DNA of 64,000 nucleotides, from contig NZ_JAFVLN010000005.1 of assembly GCF_017377775.1 (NCBI RefSeq), forward strand, positions 372,001-436,000. The letters run 5' to 3'. A model generated the notes under the pieces. It was not told the origin of the DNA. It did no database searches and saw only the letters and a list, made by a program, of their open reading frames with translations. This document shows positions 49,574-58,346 of this stretch, one piece after another (the first letter of the stretch is position 1; the number at the start of each line of letters is the position of its first letter). The DNA comes from Streptomyces sp. VRA16 Mangrove soil. Lineage in GTDB: Bacteria; Actinomycetota; Actinomycetes; Streptomycetales; Streptomycetaceae. Position numbers and translations under genes: made by a program.

Positions 49574-50788
49574 TCATCGGGAGGCGCGGGCGCGTTCCCA
49601 CAGCCACACCGCGAGCACTCCGGCCGACAGCGTCACGCCGAGGGTGCTCACGCCCGTCCAGCCGGCGGCCGCCCAGACCACCGAGGCGAGCGCGGAGCCG
49701 GTGGCGCCGCCGAGGAAGAAGCTGGTCATGAACGCGGAGTTGATGCGGCTGCGGGCCTCGGGGCGCAGCGCGTAGATGACGGTCTGGCTGCTGTTGAGAA
49801 CGGCCTGCTGGCCGATGTTGAGGGTGACGACGCCGATCGCGAGCCAGGCGAGCGACGACTGTCCCGCGAAGAGGATCAGCCAGCTGACGACCTGGAGGAC
49901 GGCCGCGCCGCCCGTGACCTTCTGGATGTGACCGCCGTCGCTCAGGCGCGCCGCGAACGTCATCGCGAGCACACCGACCGCGCCGACGAGCCCGAACAGG
50001 CCGATGGCGGGTGCCGACCAGCGGTAGGGGGCGCCGGACAGAAGGAAGGTGAGCGAGGTGAGTTGGACGCTGTACGAGGCCAGGGACAGGGCGCCGAGCA
50101 GGGAGCGGCGGCGCAGTGCCGGTTCCTCGCGCAGCAGGGCGAGGGTGGAGCGGATCAGGGCCGGGTAGCGCAGTTCCGCGGTGACGGCGAGGGTCGGAAG
50201 CCGGCGGTGCAGGGTGACGGCGGCGGCCGCCATGAGGACGGCGAGGACCCAGTACGCGGTGCGCCAGCCGCCGAGTTCGGACAGGCCGCCCGCCGCGGTG
50301 CGGGCGAGCAGGCCGCCGAGCAGGATGCCCGACATGACGGTGGCGACGGCGCGGCCGCGGGTCGCCTCCGTGGCGAGGGCCGCGGTGTGCGCGACGACGA
50401 CCTGGGCGCCGACCGAGGTGAGGGCGGTGAGGATCGTGCCGGCGAGCAGGACCGGGCCGCTCGGGGCGAGCGCGGAGACGGTCAGGAACAGGGCTGTCGC
50501 GGAGAACAGGGTGACGGCGAGCCGGCGGCGGTCGACGACGTCGCCGAGCGGGATGAGCAGCATCAGGCCGAGCGCGTATCCGGCCTGCGACGCGGTGACG
50601 ATCAGGCCGGCGAGGACGCTGCCGAGGTGCAGGTCCTGGGCGATGAGGTCGAGGAGCGGCTGGGCGACGTAGTTGCCCGCGCAGGACAGGCCGGTGGCGA
50701 CGGCCATGAGAAGGAGGAGTGCGCGGCGCGGGCCCGCGGGCAGGGCCGCGGTCTCCGCTGCGGTGTACCGGAGTTCCGTCTGGGTCAT
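49574..50788 (-). CDS. MFS transporter (12 TMS)
   Basis: A 404-residue major facilitator with about 12 hydrophobic segments. Motif A-like sequence MLLIPLGDVVDRRRLAVTLF lies after helix 2. NYVAQPLLDLIAQDLHLG at the first loop is characteristic of the YgaY/arabinose-efflux-like drug-sugar exporter group. Substrate unknown. It is divergent from a LysR gene with a palindromic region in between, so LysR control is likely. It is followed by an atypical SDR gene. Confidence 0.88.
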   Translation of the reverse strand: MTQTELRYTAAETAALPAGPRRALLLLMAVATGLSCAGNYVAQPLLDLIAQDLHLGSVLAGLIVTASQAGYALGLMLLIPLGDVVDRRRLAVTLFSATALFLTVSALAPSGPVLLAGTILTALTSVGAQVVVAHTAALATEATRGRAVATVMSGILLGGLLARTAAGGLSELGGWRTAYWVLAVLMAAAAVTLHRRLPTLAVTAELRYPALIRSTLALLREEPALRRRSLLGALSLASYSVQLTSLTFLLSGAPYRWSAPAIGLFGLVGAVGVLAMTFAARLSDGGHIQKVTGGAAVLQVVSWLILFAGQSSLAWLAIGVVTLNIGQQAVLNSSQTVIYALRPEARSRINSAFMTSFFLGGATGSALASVVWAAAGWTGVSTLGVTLSAGVLAVWLWERARASR

Positions 50789-50812
50789 GGCACTGAGCTT
50801 GCGCCCCGCCGT

Positions 50813-50849
50813 ATCGATGAGTCCAACACATCCTTGTCATCTCATCGAT
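50813..50849. promoter_or_regulatory. LysR-type operator, ATCGATGAG-N19-CTCATCGAT
   Basis: Two perfect 9-base inverted arms (50813-50821 and 50841-50849) with a 19-base spacer, between the divergent MFS (start 50788) and LysR (start 50861) genes. This is the expected place for a LysR recognition and activation site. Confidence 0.75.
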
Positions 50850-50860
50850 CGCGGATCACG

Positions 50861-51766
50861 ATGGATCTCATGGAGCTTCAGCAGTTGCGCTACGTCGTCG
50901 CCGTCGCCGAGACGGGCGGGTTCACGCGGGCCGCCGAGCGGTGCCACGTGGTGCAGTCGGCGCTCAGTCATCAGATCGGGAAGCTGGAGAAGGAGCTGGG
51001 GGCGCGGCTGTTCGAGCGGACCAGCCGGCGGGTGGCGCTGACACCGGCGGGCGAGGCGTTCCTGCCGGCGGCGCGCCAGGCGCTGGAGGCGGCGGAGCGG
51101 GCGCGCGCCGAAGTCGCGGCGGCCACCGGGGAGATCAGGGGGAGCCTGTCGGTCGGGGCGATCGGGACGGTGACGGCGGTCGGGATCCCGGCGCTGATGC
51201 GCGCCTACCACGACCGTCATCCGCAGGTCACGATGCGGCTGATCCACCGCATGAGCGAGGAGTTGGTGCGCGAGGTGCGGGAGGGTGTGCTGGACCTGGC
51301 GTTCCTCGGTGTGCCGCCGTCGTTCGCGGCGGACGGCGCGCCGGGGCTCGCGGGACGCACGCTCGTGGTGGACCGGCATGTGGCGGTCACGGAGCCCGGC
51401 CACCCGCTGGCGAAGCGCTCGTCCGGTGACCCGGTACCGCTGGCCGAGCTCGTGGACGAGTCGTTCGTGGACTTTCCCTCGGGGCTCGCGGCGCGGGCCC
51501 AGGGCGACGAGGCGTTCGCCGCGGCCGGGCTGCGGCGCGAGGTCGCCTTCGAGGTCAACGACCTGACGTTCCTGGTGGACCTGGTGCGCTGCGGCCTCGG
51601 CATCACGATGCTGCCGTCGCGGCTCGTCTCCCGCCTTCCCGGGGTGGCCGTGGTACCACTGCGGGACGGGCCGGTGCGCGAGGAGCGGCTGGTGTGGAGC
51701 ACGGCACGGCACTCCCCGGCCGCGGCCGCGTTCCTGGCGGCGGTGGCGGAGGTCAACGCGCCATGA
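50861..51766 (+). CDS. LysR family transcriptional regulator
   Basis: A 301-residue LysR regulator. The HTH is LQQLRYVVAVAETGGFTRAAERCHVVQSALSHQIGKLEKELGARLFER. The effector-binding domain starts near residue 92 (GSLSVGAIGTVTAVGIPALMRAYHDRHPQVTM). An in-frame ATG at 50870 (MELQQLR) is an equally plausible start; no clear ribosome site decides. It is divergent from the MFS/SDR pair and probably controls it. The 3' end overlaps the convergent hydrolase gene by 14 bp. Confidence 0.9.
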   Translation: MDLMELQQLRYVVAVAETGGFTRAAERCHVVQSALSHQIGKLEKELGARLFERTSRRVALTPAGEAFLPAARQALEAAERARAEVAAATGEIRGSLSVGAIGTVTAVGIPALMRAYHDRHPQVTMRLIHRMSEELVREVREGVLDLAFLGVPPSFAADGAPGLAGRTLVVDRHVAVTEPGHPLAKRSSGDPVPLAELVDESFVDFPSGLAARAQGDEAFAAAGLRREVAFEVNDLTFLVDLVRCGLGITMLPSRLVSRLPGVAVVPLRDGPVREERLVWSTARHSPAAAAFLAAVAEVNAP

Positions 51767-52583
51767 ACTCCCGCAGATCGGCGTTGAGCCGCTCGGCGTG
51801 GGTGAAGACGAGGCCGTGCGCCCCGTACTCGTAGATCCGCAGGTCGGCGCCGGGCAGCAGCGCGGCGGTCCGCCTGCCGGTCAGGTCGAGCGGGGCGGAC
51901 TCGTCATGGGTGCCGTGCACCACGAGCGCCGGTACGTCGATGTCCTTCAGCTCGGCGGCGACGTCGAGTTCGCGCAGGAGGTCGACGACGCCGGTGGCGC
52001 CGCGGGCGGTGGCCACGGCGCAGCGGTCGGCGAGGTGGCGGGCCATCGGCCGGGAGATGTCGTTGCCCGGCAGTCCGATGCCGAAGAAGCCGTCGGTGCC
52101 GTCGGCGAAGAAGGTGTGGCGGTCCCGGTGGATCACGGCGGAGGCGGCGGCGACGGTCTCGGGGGCGAGCCCGTCGGGGTTGTCCGGGGTGCGCACCAGG
52201 CCCGGGGTGATGCCGGCGACGAGCGCGATCCGTGCGACGCGTCCGCTGCCGTGCCGGGTCAGACACCGGACGGCCTCCGCGCAGCCGAAGGAGTGGGCGA
52301 CCAGGGTGACGTCGCGCAGGTCGAGGTGGTGCAGGAACGCGGCCAGGTCGTCGGCGAGGGTGTCGAGGTCGAAGCCGCCCCACACGTCGTCGCTGCGGCC
52401 GTGACCGCGCCGGTCGAAGCTGACGCAGCGGTAGCCCGCGACGGCCAGCGGGAGCATCTGCCGCTCCCACATCTCGGTGCCGAAGTAGGTGCTGTTGACG
52501 AAGACGAGGACGGGTCCGTCGGCGGGGCCGTAGTCGATGTGGTGCAGGCGGGTGCCGTCGGTGGTGGTGTCGAACCAGGGCAT
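51753..52583 (-). CDS. Alpha/beta hydrolase
   Basis: A 276-residue alpha/beta-hydrolase fold enzyme. The oxyanion and strand region is VLVFVNSTYFGTEMWERQMLPL. The nucleophile elbow is LVAHSFGCAE (A-H-S-F-G, a variant of G-x-S-x-G). The Asp is in VVHGTHDESAPLD and the His in YEYGAHGLVFTH. Similar to haloperoxidase-like esterases. A GTG/ATG alternative exists at 52598; the ATG at 52583 is chosen. Substrate unknown. Confidence 0.85.
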   Translation of the reverse strand: MPWFDTTTDGTRLHHIDYGPADGPVLVFVNSTYFGTEMWERQMLPLAVAGYRCVSFDRRGHGRSDDVWGGFDLDTLADDLAAFLHHLDLRDVTLVAHSFGCAEAVRCLTRHGSGRVARIALVAGITPGLVRTPDNPDGLAPETVAAASAVIHRDRHTFFADGTDGFFGIGLPGNDISRPMARHLADRCAVATARGATGVVDLLRELDVAAELKDIDVPALVVHGTHDESAPLDLTGRRTAALLPGADLRIYEYGAHGLVFTHAERLNADLREFMAR

Positions 52584-52674
52584 CGTGGTCCCCCTCAAAG
52601 GCGTGGGCCTGGTGGCCGGTGCGGTGTGCCTTCAGCTTGCCGGGGGGACTGCGGGGACGCGATTACGTCACAGG

Positions 52675-53382
52675 TCATGGAGGCGCGTGCTCGACGGCGA
52701 GCAGGGTGGCGTCGTCCTGGAGGCAGCCGCGTGCGTGGTGCACCAGGTCGGCGGCGAGCGCGGCGGTGAACGTGGTGAGGGGCCGCACGGCGAGTTCGGC
52801 GGCGCGCTCGCACAGCGGGTAGAAGTCGCCGTCGCCGTCGCGCGCCTCCGAGACGCCGTCGGTGTGCAGCAGCATCCGGTCCCAGGAACTCGCGGGCACC
52901 GGCTGCGTGGCGCACCAGCCCTGGCCGAGGTCGAGCAGGCCGAGCGGTGGCGCGGGTGCGGGCACCACGGCGGAGACCGCTCCCCCGGCGCGGATCAGCA
53001 CGGGCGGCGGGTGGCCGCAGCACACCATCTCGGCGGAGCCGTCCGGGGCGAAGGTCAGGAGCGCGGCGGTGACGAAGCGATCGGGGTCGGCGGAGTGCGT
53101 CACGAGGGAGTGCAGCCGGACCGCGAGCACCTCCAACGAGCGCTCGTGCACCGCCAGTTGACGCCAGGCGTGCAGCACCGCGGCGGCGCTGCGGGCCCCC
53201 TCGGGGCCCTTGCCCATCGCGTCGCCGATCAGCAGGCGGGTGCCGAAGGCGGTGTCGAGGACGTCGTGCAGATCGCCGCCGGTGCCGCCCCGCTCGGCCC
53301 CCGCGATCAGCCGACGGGCGCTGACCCGCAGTGTGCCGACCTGGTCCGGGAGGGTGGTGCGCGACGTGGAGCGGGCGGTCAT
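52675..53382 (-). CDS. PP2C-type Ser/Thr phosphatase (SpoIIE/RsbU-like)
   Basis: A 235-residue stand-alone SpoIIE-type phosphatase domain. The metal-binding Asp residues are in GGDLHDVLDTAFGTRLLIGDAMGKGPEGARSAA, in LLHTDGVSEARD and in QDDATLLAVEH. Such proteins dephosphorylate anti-anti-sigma factors in sigma-B-type stress signalling. There is no sensor domain or anti-sigma gene beside it, so the partner is unknown. Start ATG at 53382 with GGAAGG upstream. Confidence 0.85.
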   Translation of the reverse strand: MTARSTSRTTLPDQVGTLRVSARRLIAGAERGGTGGDLHDVLDTAFGTRLLIGDAMGKGPEGARSAAAVLHAWRQLAVHERSLEVLAVRLHSLVTHSADPDRFVTAALLTFAPDGSAEMVCCGHPPPVLIRAGGAVSAVVPAPAPPLGLLDLGQGWCATQPVPASSWDRMLLHTDGVSEARDGDGDFYPLCERAAELAVRPLTTFTAALAADLVHHARGCLQDDATLLAVEHAPP

Positions 53383-53712
53383 GGGGGCCTTCCAAGGGAG
53401 CGCCTGGTGCGAGGTGGGGGGCGCACGGCGGTGCTGGACCCCGGGTAGTGTAGTCATCCCTGCGCGCTGCGTGACGCATTCCGACTACCCTGCACACTCC
53501 TGAGCAGACCCTCTCGACCCCCGGCCTGCGCAAGCACTCGGCGGCGCTCACGACAGGCTCGCGCGCCCCTCCCGCCGCAGCAATGCGGACCCTGGAGCGG
53601 CTGCCGGGGACGGGCGGCCGGGTTTTCCCGCGAGGTGCGTCGAAGCAGGTCGTCGCGGCGCGTATAGCCGCTACGGTGAAAGTCAGCACCAGGGATCTGC
53701 GTCGGAGGTGGC
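53383..53712. other. Divergent intergenic region, no gene seen
   Basis: About 330 bp between the divergent phosphatase and histidine kinase genes. No coding frame, long palindrome or strong hairpin is convincing. It must contain two promoters. A GGAGGT ribosome site for the kinase is at its right edge (53704-53709). Confidence 0.5.
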
Positions 53713-55443
53713 ATGGGCGTGGAGGAAGCACAGGGGCCCGGACCACTGCCCCGACTGCGACTCGATGAACTGCTCGAGGAACTCCAGGTCAGGATCGACG
53801 CCGTCCGGGGAACGCGGAATCGGCTGCAGGGGCTTCTCGAAGCCGTCCTCTCGGTGGGACAGGAGCTCAATCTCTCCCAGGTGCTGCGCCGCATCGTGGA
53901 GGCCGCCGTCGTGCTGGTCGACGCGGAGTACGGGGCGCTCGGGGTGATCGGCGAGGACCGGCGCAAGCTGTCCCAGTTCCTGCCGGTCGGCATCGACGAC
54001 GAACTGCGCGCGCGGATCGGAGACTTACCCTCCGGGCACGGTCTGCTCGGCGAACTCATCCGGCACCCGGAGCCGCTGCGCCTGCACGAACTCGCCGAGC
54101 ACCCGGCGTCGTCGGGGTTCCCGCCGCACCATCCGCCGATGCACACCTTCGTCGGGGTGCCGATCCGGGTGCGCGAGACCGTGTTCGGGAATCTGTACCT
54201 GACGCAGAAGCGCGGCGGCGGCGACTTCGACGACGAGGACGTGGCCGTGCTGCAGACCCTCGGTGCGGCGGCGGGCGTGGCCGTGGAGAACGCCCGGCTG
54301 TACGAGGAGGTCCGACTGCGGGAGCGCTGGCTGCAGTTGAGCGCCGAGTTCTCCGGGAGTCTGCTGTCCGGCACCACGGAGACCGAAGTGCTGCGCCTCA
54401 TGGTCGAGCGGGCGCGGGAGATCACCGGCGCCGACCTCGGGGTGATCACGCTGGTCGTCCCCGGCAGCACCGAACTGCACGAGGTCCTGGCTCTTGGCCG
54501 GCGCTCCAAGGCGCACCACGACATCGTCCTGCCGCGCAAGGGCACGTTCGCCGGCGCCGCGCTGGCCGCGGGCGAACTGGTCACCTCGGACGACATCCGC
54601 AAGGATCCGCGAATCACGTACCAGCCCGCACGCTGGGACGGCCTGGGGCCCGCGGTGGCGATGCCGCTGGGCACGTCCGACCGGGAGCGCGGAGTACTGA
54701 TGCTGGCCCGGAAGGCGGAGGAACAGCCCTTCTCCGCCGCCGAGTTGACGCCACTGGTGGGCTTCGCCGGGCAGGCCACGCTCGCCCTCGAACTCTCCGA
54801 CCGCAGGCGCGACGCGGAGCAGATGAGTCTCCTGGAGGACCGCGACCGGATCGCCCGCGACCTGCACGACCTGGCCATCCAGCGGTTGTTCGCCACCGGC
54901 ATGACGCTGCAGAGCGCGCAGCGGTTCGTGCAGCACCCGGAGGCGGCGGAGCGGCTGATGCGGGCCGTGGACGACCTGGACACCACCATCAAAATCATCC
55001 GGTCGACCATCTTCGGACTGCGGGAGCGGGACGCCCCACCGACGGGCGCGGGGCTGCGCATCCGTGTGGTGCGCGCGGTGGAGGAGGCGGCCCGGGTCCT
55101 GGGCTTCACTCCGGCGCTGCGCATGGAGGGTCTGGTCGACGTGGACGTGCCGGGACCGGTCGCCGACGACGTACTGGCCGTGCTCGGCGAGGCGTTGACG
55201 AACGTGGCCCGCCACGCGCAGGCGTCGGCGGCGGAGGTGGCCCTGGTCGTGCGGGGCGGCGCGGTCACGCTGAGCGTCCTCGACGACGGCGTCGGCATCT
55301 CCACGGAGCCGGACGCCCATCGCAGCGGGCTCGCCAATCTCGCGGTGCGCGCCGATCAGCGCGACGGCACGGTGACGACCGAGCCCCGCGAGGGCGGTGG
55401 CACGCGGCTGGTGTGGACCGTTCCCCTGGACACCAAGGGCTGA
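53713..55443 (+). CDS. osdK: GAF-GAF sensor histidine kinase, DevS/OsdK-like
   Basis: A 576-residue cytoplasmic kinase with no membrane helix. GAF-1 spans about 50-200, GAF-2 about 220-365, the HisKA_3 dimerisation domain about 375-445 (phospho-His in DRIARDLHDLAIQRLFATGM) and the HATPase about 470-575 (LGEALTNVARHAQ, DDGVGI). The GAF-1 segment FPPHHPPMHTFVGVPIRVRETVFGNLYLTQK closely resembles mycobacterial DevS/DosT, where a GAF His binds heme to sense O2, NO or CO. That His appears conserved, but heme binding is inferred. The regulator is 44 bp downstream on the opposite strand. Symbol by analogy to S. coelicolor OsdKR. Confidence 0.85.
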   Translation: MGVEEAQGPGPLPRLRLDELLEELQVRIDAVRGTRNRLQGLLEAVLSVGQELNLSQVLRRIVEAAVVLVDAEYGALGVIGEDRRKLSQFLPVGIDDELRARIGDLPSGHGLLGELIRHPEPLRLHELAEHPASSGFPPHHPPMHTFVGVPIRVRETVFGNLYLTQKRGGGDFDDEDVAVLQTLGAAAGVAVENARLYEEVRLRERWLQLSAEFSGSLLSGTTETEVLRLMVERAREITGADLGVITLVVPGSTELHEVLALGRRSKAHHDIVLPRKGTFAGAALAAGELVTSDDIRKDPRITYQPARWDGLGPAVAMPLGTSDRERGVLMLARKAEEQPFSAAELTPLVGFAGQATLALELSDRRRDAEQMSLLEDRDRIARDLHDLAIQRLFATGMTLQSAQRFVQHPEAAERLMRAVDDLDTTIKIIRSTIFGLRERDAPPTGAGLRIRVVRAVEEAARVLGFTPALRMEGLVDVDVPGPVADDVLAVLGEALTNVARHAQASAAEVALVVRGGAVTLSVLDDGVGISTEPDAHRSGLANLAVRADQRDGTVTTEPREGGGTRLVWTVPLDTKG

Positions 55444-55486
55444 CAAGGCGCCACCGTCCTTCAAGGTCAACGCAGGTGACGTGGTG

Positions 55487-56185
55487 TCAGGGGGTGACCG
55501 GGGGCGGCAGCCGGGTCGCGAGCACCGCGGCCTGGATGCGGCGCTCGACACCCAGCTTGGCGAGCAGCCGCGAGATGTTGTTCTTCACCGTCTTCTCGGA
55601 CAGGAAGAGCCGCTGCCCGATCTGCCGGTTGGTCAGGCCCTCGCCGACCAGCGCGAGGATGTCCCGTTCCCGTTCGGTGAGGTCGGCGAGTTGCGCGTCG
55701 GCGTGGTCGCCGTTCGACGACGAATCCAGTTCGGGTCCGCGCAGACTGCGCATCAGCCGGGCCGTCGTCGCCGGGTCGAGCATGGACTCGCCGGAGGCGA
55801 CGGTGCGGACGGCGGAGATCAGGTCCGAGCCCTTGATCTGCTTCAGGACGTAGCCCGCCGCGCCCGCCATGATGGCGTCCAGGAGCGCGTCGTCGTCGTC
55901 GAACGAGGTGAGCATCAGACAGCTCACCTCCGGCAGCAGGCTGCGCAGTTCGCGGCAGACGGTGATGCCGTCCCCGTCGGGCAGCCGGACGTCGAGCACG
56001 GCGACGTCGGGCCGCAGCGCGGGCCCCCGGGCGAGGGCCTGCGCCGCGCTGGCCGCCTCCCCGACGACCTCCATGTCCGGCTCCGCACCGAGGAGATCGC
56101 GCAGCCCGCGGCGGACCACTTCGTGGTCGTCGAGGAGCAGGATGCGGACAGGGCGGTCCGGGGTGTGGGTACGCGGCGGGTTCAT
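55487..56185 (-). CDS. osdR: NarL-type response regulator, DevR/OsdR-like
   Basis: A 232-residue regulator. The receiver domain has the acidic pair in LLLDDHEVV, the phospho-Asp65 in VAVLDVRLPDGDG, LTSFDDDD and Lys in GYVLKQIKG. The C-terminal LuxR HTH is LTERERDILALVGEGLTNRQIGQRLFLSEKTVKNNISRLLAKLGVERR. Matches the DevR/OsdR family that controls hypoxia and dormancy genes. A GGGCCGAACGGCCC palindrome lies 61 bp upstream, and related boxes occur near the cNMP and USP genes. Convergent with the probable cognate kinase. Confidence 0.87.
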   Translation of the reverse strand: MNPPRTHTPDRPVRILLLDDHEVVRRGLRDLLGAEPDMEVVGEAASAAQALARGPALRPDVAVLDVRLPDGDGITVCRELRSLLPEVSCLMLTSFDDDDALLDAIMAGAAGYVLKQIKGSDLISAVRTVASGESMLDPATTARLMRSLRGPELDSSSNGDHADAQLADLTERERDILALVGEGLTNRQIGQRLFLSEKTVKNNISRLLAKLGVERRIQAAVLATRLPPPVTP

Positions 56186-56245
56186 GGCGGGCCCCCCTTG
56201 GATGGTCGTCCCCTAGATCCTGGGGCCACAGGGGGTGGATCGCCA

Positions 56246-56259
56246 GGGCCGAACGGCCC
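56246..56259. promoter_or_regulatory. DevR/OsdR-type box GGGCCGAACGGCCC (1)
   Basis: A palindrome GGGCC-GAAC-GGCCC, matching the GGGnC-N4-GnCCC form of DevR/OsdR sites, 61 bp upstream of the response regulator start. Suggests autoregulation. Confidence 0.7.
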
Positions 56260-56306
56260 AGATCGACTGCCCTACCGGACCGCCGTCGGTGGCCGCCGTG
56301 CTCTCG

Positions 56307-56774
56307 TCAGCGCGGCATCGCGCCGGTGCCCCGGGATCCGTACGGGTCGAGCAGCCGCGTGCGGGTGCGCTGGAGCCGGTGGGCGAGGACCTGGCCGACC
56401 CACTGGGCGACGAACGAACCGAGTCCGGGGTCGGAGGAGCACATCAGGCGGACGGTGAAGGCGTCGAACTCGTCGGCGCGCACCGGGGTCTCGGTCCGGG
56501 CGCCCAACTGCCAGACGTGGGGCGGCAACAGCCAGGACCAGCCGAGGAGTTCACCCGGTCCCAGCGACTCGGCCACGGGTGCGCTGCGGCCCGGCACACG
56601 CATGTCGAGGACGACGCTTCCGCTGCGGACGATCCAGAAGCGGTCGGCGCGCGCTCCTTCCTCGAAGAGCCGGGTGCATTGCGGAAAGGCCACGTCTCGG
56701 GCGATGCGCATCAGTCGGCCTCGGTGGAGCTCGGGCAGGGTCTGGCTCATGCGCGGGGCCGTGGTGGTCGTCAT
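56307..56774 (-). CDS. Crp-like cyclic nucleotide-binding domain protein without HTH
   Basis: A 155-residue single cNMP-binding beta-roll: RLMRIARDVAFPQCTRLFEEGARADRFWIVRSGSVVLDMRV, then ESLGPGELLGWSWLLPPHVWQLGARTETPVRADEFDA. It has no DNA-binding domain, so it probably acts by protein contact. Such stand-alone proteins are common in DevR/OsdR-type stress loci. The long open frame to 57464 is ignored; the ATG at 56774 has GGAGG upstream. A DevR-type box lies about 170 bp upstream. Confidence 0.82.
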   Translation of the reverse strand: MTTTTAPRMSQTLPELHRGRLMRIARDVAFPQCTRLFEEGARADRFWIVRSGSVVLDMRVPGRSAPVAESLGPGELLGWSWLLPPHVWQLGARTETPVRADEFDAFTVRLMCSSDPGLGSFVAQWVGQVLAHRLQRTRTRLLDPYGSRGTGAMPR

Positions 56775-56947
56775 GGGGCGGCCTCCTTCCGGGACATCGC
56801 ACGACCGGCCGGGAACGCTTCCCTCTCCGGTGGCGCGTCGCAGGACCGGGCGATCGGCGGCGCCCGGTCCTGCCGGCGGCTGTCGCACATCGCGGAACGC
56901 CGTCGTGCGATGGGTCCACCCTGCGGGGCCGGATCCCGCCCGGCCAG

Positions 56948-56961
56948 GGGCCGAACGGCTC
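56948..56961. promoter_or_regulatory. DevR/OsdR-type box GGGCCGAACGGCTC (2)
   Basis: One mismatch from box 1. About 174 bp upstream of the cNMP-binding gene start and 367 bp from the USP start. Confidence 0.6.
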
Positions 56962-57120
56962 TGGCCAGGGGCCTGTCGGATCCGGGGTGCGCATGCGGGA
57001 ACCCGTGGCGGCGCCACGGCGCACGCCGTCGGACCCGGCACCCGGCGGGGCGGCGGTCTTGCCCGGGGAGCCGACGGGGCCGGGCGGCTCCCTCCGGAGC
57101 GTCCGGTGGCCCCCCGGCGG

Positions 57121-57134
57121 GGGCCGAACGACCC
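57121..57134. promoter_or_regulatory. DevR/OsdR-type box GGGCCGAACGACCC (3)
   Basis: One mismatch from box 1, in the same register (GGGCCGAACG). It lies 194 bp upstream of the universal stress protein start. Confidence 0.6.
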
Positions 57135-57327
57135 GCCCGGCAGGGCCCGTTCGCCTCTCCTCACCGAGAAGGCCCCGGTGGGAGCGTCCATAAGGATCCG
57201 GTCCGCCTTCGCATCCGCGCCGGACATGGTTCGCCGTCCGCGCCCGTGCGCACGACTGACGGCACCCATCCGTGGAACCCGCGCCGGAGCACCCCGTCCG
57301 CGACACCCGCCATGAAGGGGCCCCACC

Positions 57328-58188
57328 ATGACCAGCATCCGTGTTCTGAGCGTCGGGACGGACGGTTCGCGCGAGAGCATGGACGCCGCCGACTGGGCCG
57401 CCCGCGAGGCGCTGCGCCGTGGCCTGCCGCTGCGTCTGGTGCACGCGGACAGCGCGCGCCGCATCCCGCCCGCGCCGCTGGACGTCGACCTGCCGCGCCG
57501 CGCCGTCCTGGACCGGACCGCACTCCAACTCTCCTACAACCACCCGGCGTTGGAGATCCTCGCGCGCCGTCGCCCGCAGTCCCCGGTGTCCGCGCTGCTC
57601 GACGCCGCGACGGACTCCGAGACCCTGGTGCTCGGCTCACGGGGCTTCACGGGGTACAGCGGCTTCCTCGTCGGCTCGGTCGCGCTCGCCGTGACGGCGC
57701 GGGCCCTGCGGCCCGTCGTCCTCGTGCGGGCCGGCGCCCTCCCGCAGGACGAGCACACGGCGGACGGCCCGTTCCGGCCGGTGGTCGTCGGCCTCGACGT
57801 GACCGCACCCGTCGACGAGATCCTCAGCTACGCCTTCGAGGCGGCGGCCCTGCGCGACGCCCCGCTGCACGCGATGCACACCTGGGCGCTGCCCCCACTG
57901 CGCGGCGACATCGCCGGTGACGCGCTGCCGGGCGACGCGGCCCGCCGGGAGACCCTGCGCCGCCGGGCCCTCGCGGGCTCGTTGCAGGCGTGGCGGGCCA
58001 AGTACCCGGACGTTCCGGTCAAGGAACGCCTCCTGTACGGCCAGCCCGGCCACCATCTGCTCAAGGCGTCGACGGGCGCGAGCCTCACCGTGATCGGGCG
58101 CCGGGCCGAGTCGACCCGTCTGGGCTGCACCGCCCACTCCGTGGTGCACCACTCGACGAGCCCGGTGGCCGTGGTGCCGCACACGTGA
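57328..58188 (+). CDS. Universal stress protein (two USP domains)
   Basis: A 286-residue tandem USP. The first domain starts VLSVGTDGSRESMDAADWAAREALRRGLPLRLVHAD and ends LVLGSRGFTGYSGFLVGSVALAVTARALRPVVLVR, which carries the G-x2-G-x9-G-type nucleotide motif. The second (about 150-286) starts RPVVVGLDVTAPVDEILSYAFEAAALRDAPLHAMHTW and has GRRAESTRLGCTAHSVVHHSTSPVAVV, a weaker form. Tandem USPs are typical members of DevR/OsdR dormancy regulons and may bind ATP. The ATG follows GAAGGGG. Confidence 0.9.
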   Translation: MTSIRVLSVGTDGSRESMDAADWAAREALRRGLPLRLVHADSARRIPPAPLDVDLPRRAVLDRTALQLSYNHPALEILARRRPQSPVSALLDAATDSETLVLGSRGFTGYSGFLVGSVALAVTARALRPVVLVRAGALPQDEHTADGPFRPVVVGLDVTAPVDEILSYAFEAAALRDAPLHAMHTWALPPLRGDIAGDALPGDAARRETLRRRALAGSLQAWRAKYPDVPVKERLLYGQPGHHLLKASTGASLTVIGRRAESTRLGCTAHSVVHHSTSPVAVVPHT

Positions 58189-58346
58189 CGGGGTGACCCG
58201 CACGGCGCCGGGCGGGCCCGGCCACAGCGGGCGGCGCACGCCCGCCCCCGCCCGACGCCCCCCTGCGACCGCAAGGCCCCCTACCCGGGCCGGCCGCCGG
58301 TCTCGTAGGGTCGACTCCCCCGCACGGCAAGGGAGTTGGCGACCTC

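Larger units (their letters stand above)
56775..57327. other. Divergent regulatory region with two DevR-type boxes
   Basis: About 550 bp between the cNMP-binding gene and the universal stress protein gene. Long frames here run antisense to each other and lack family motifs, so I call no gene. It contains two DevR/OsdR-like palindromes (56948-56961 and 57121-57134). Confidence 0.6.

Noticed and set aside
56307..57464. A 385-codon frame extending the cNMP-binding protein
   Set aside because: The added N-terminus is low-complexity Arg/Pro/Gly with no homology pattern. The ATG at 56774 has a strong GGAGG site and starts at the domain.
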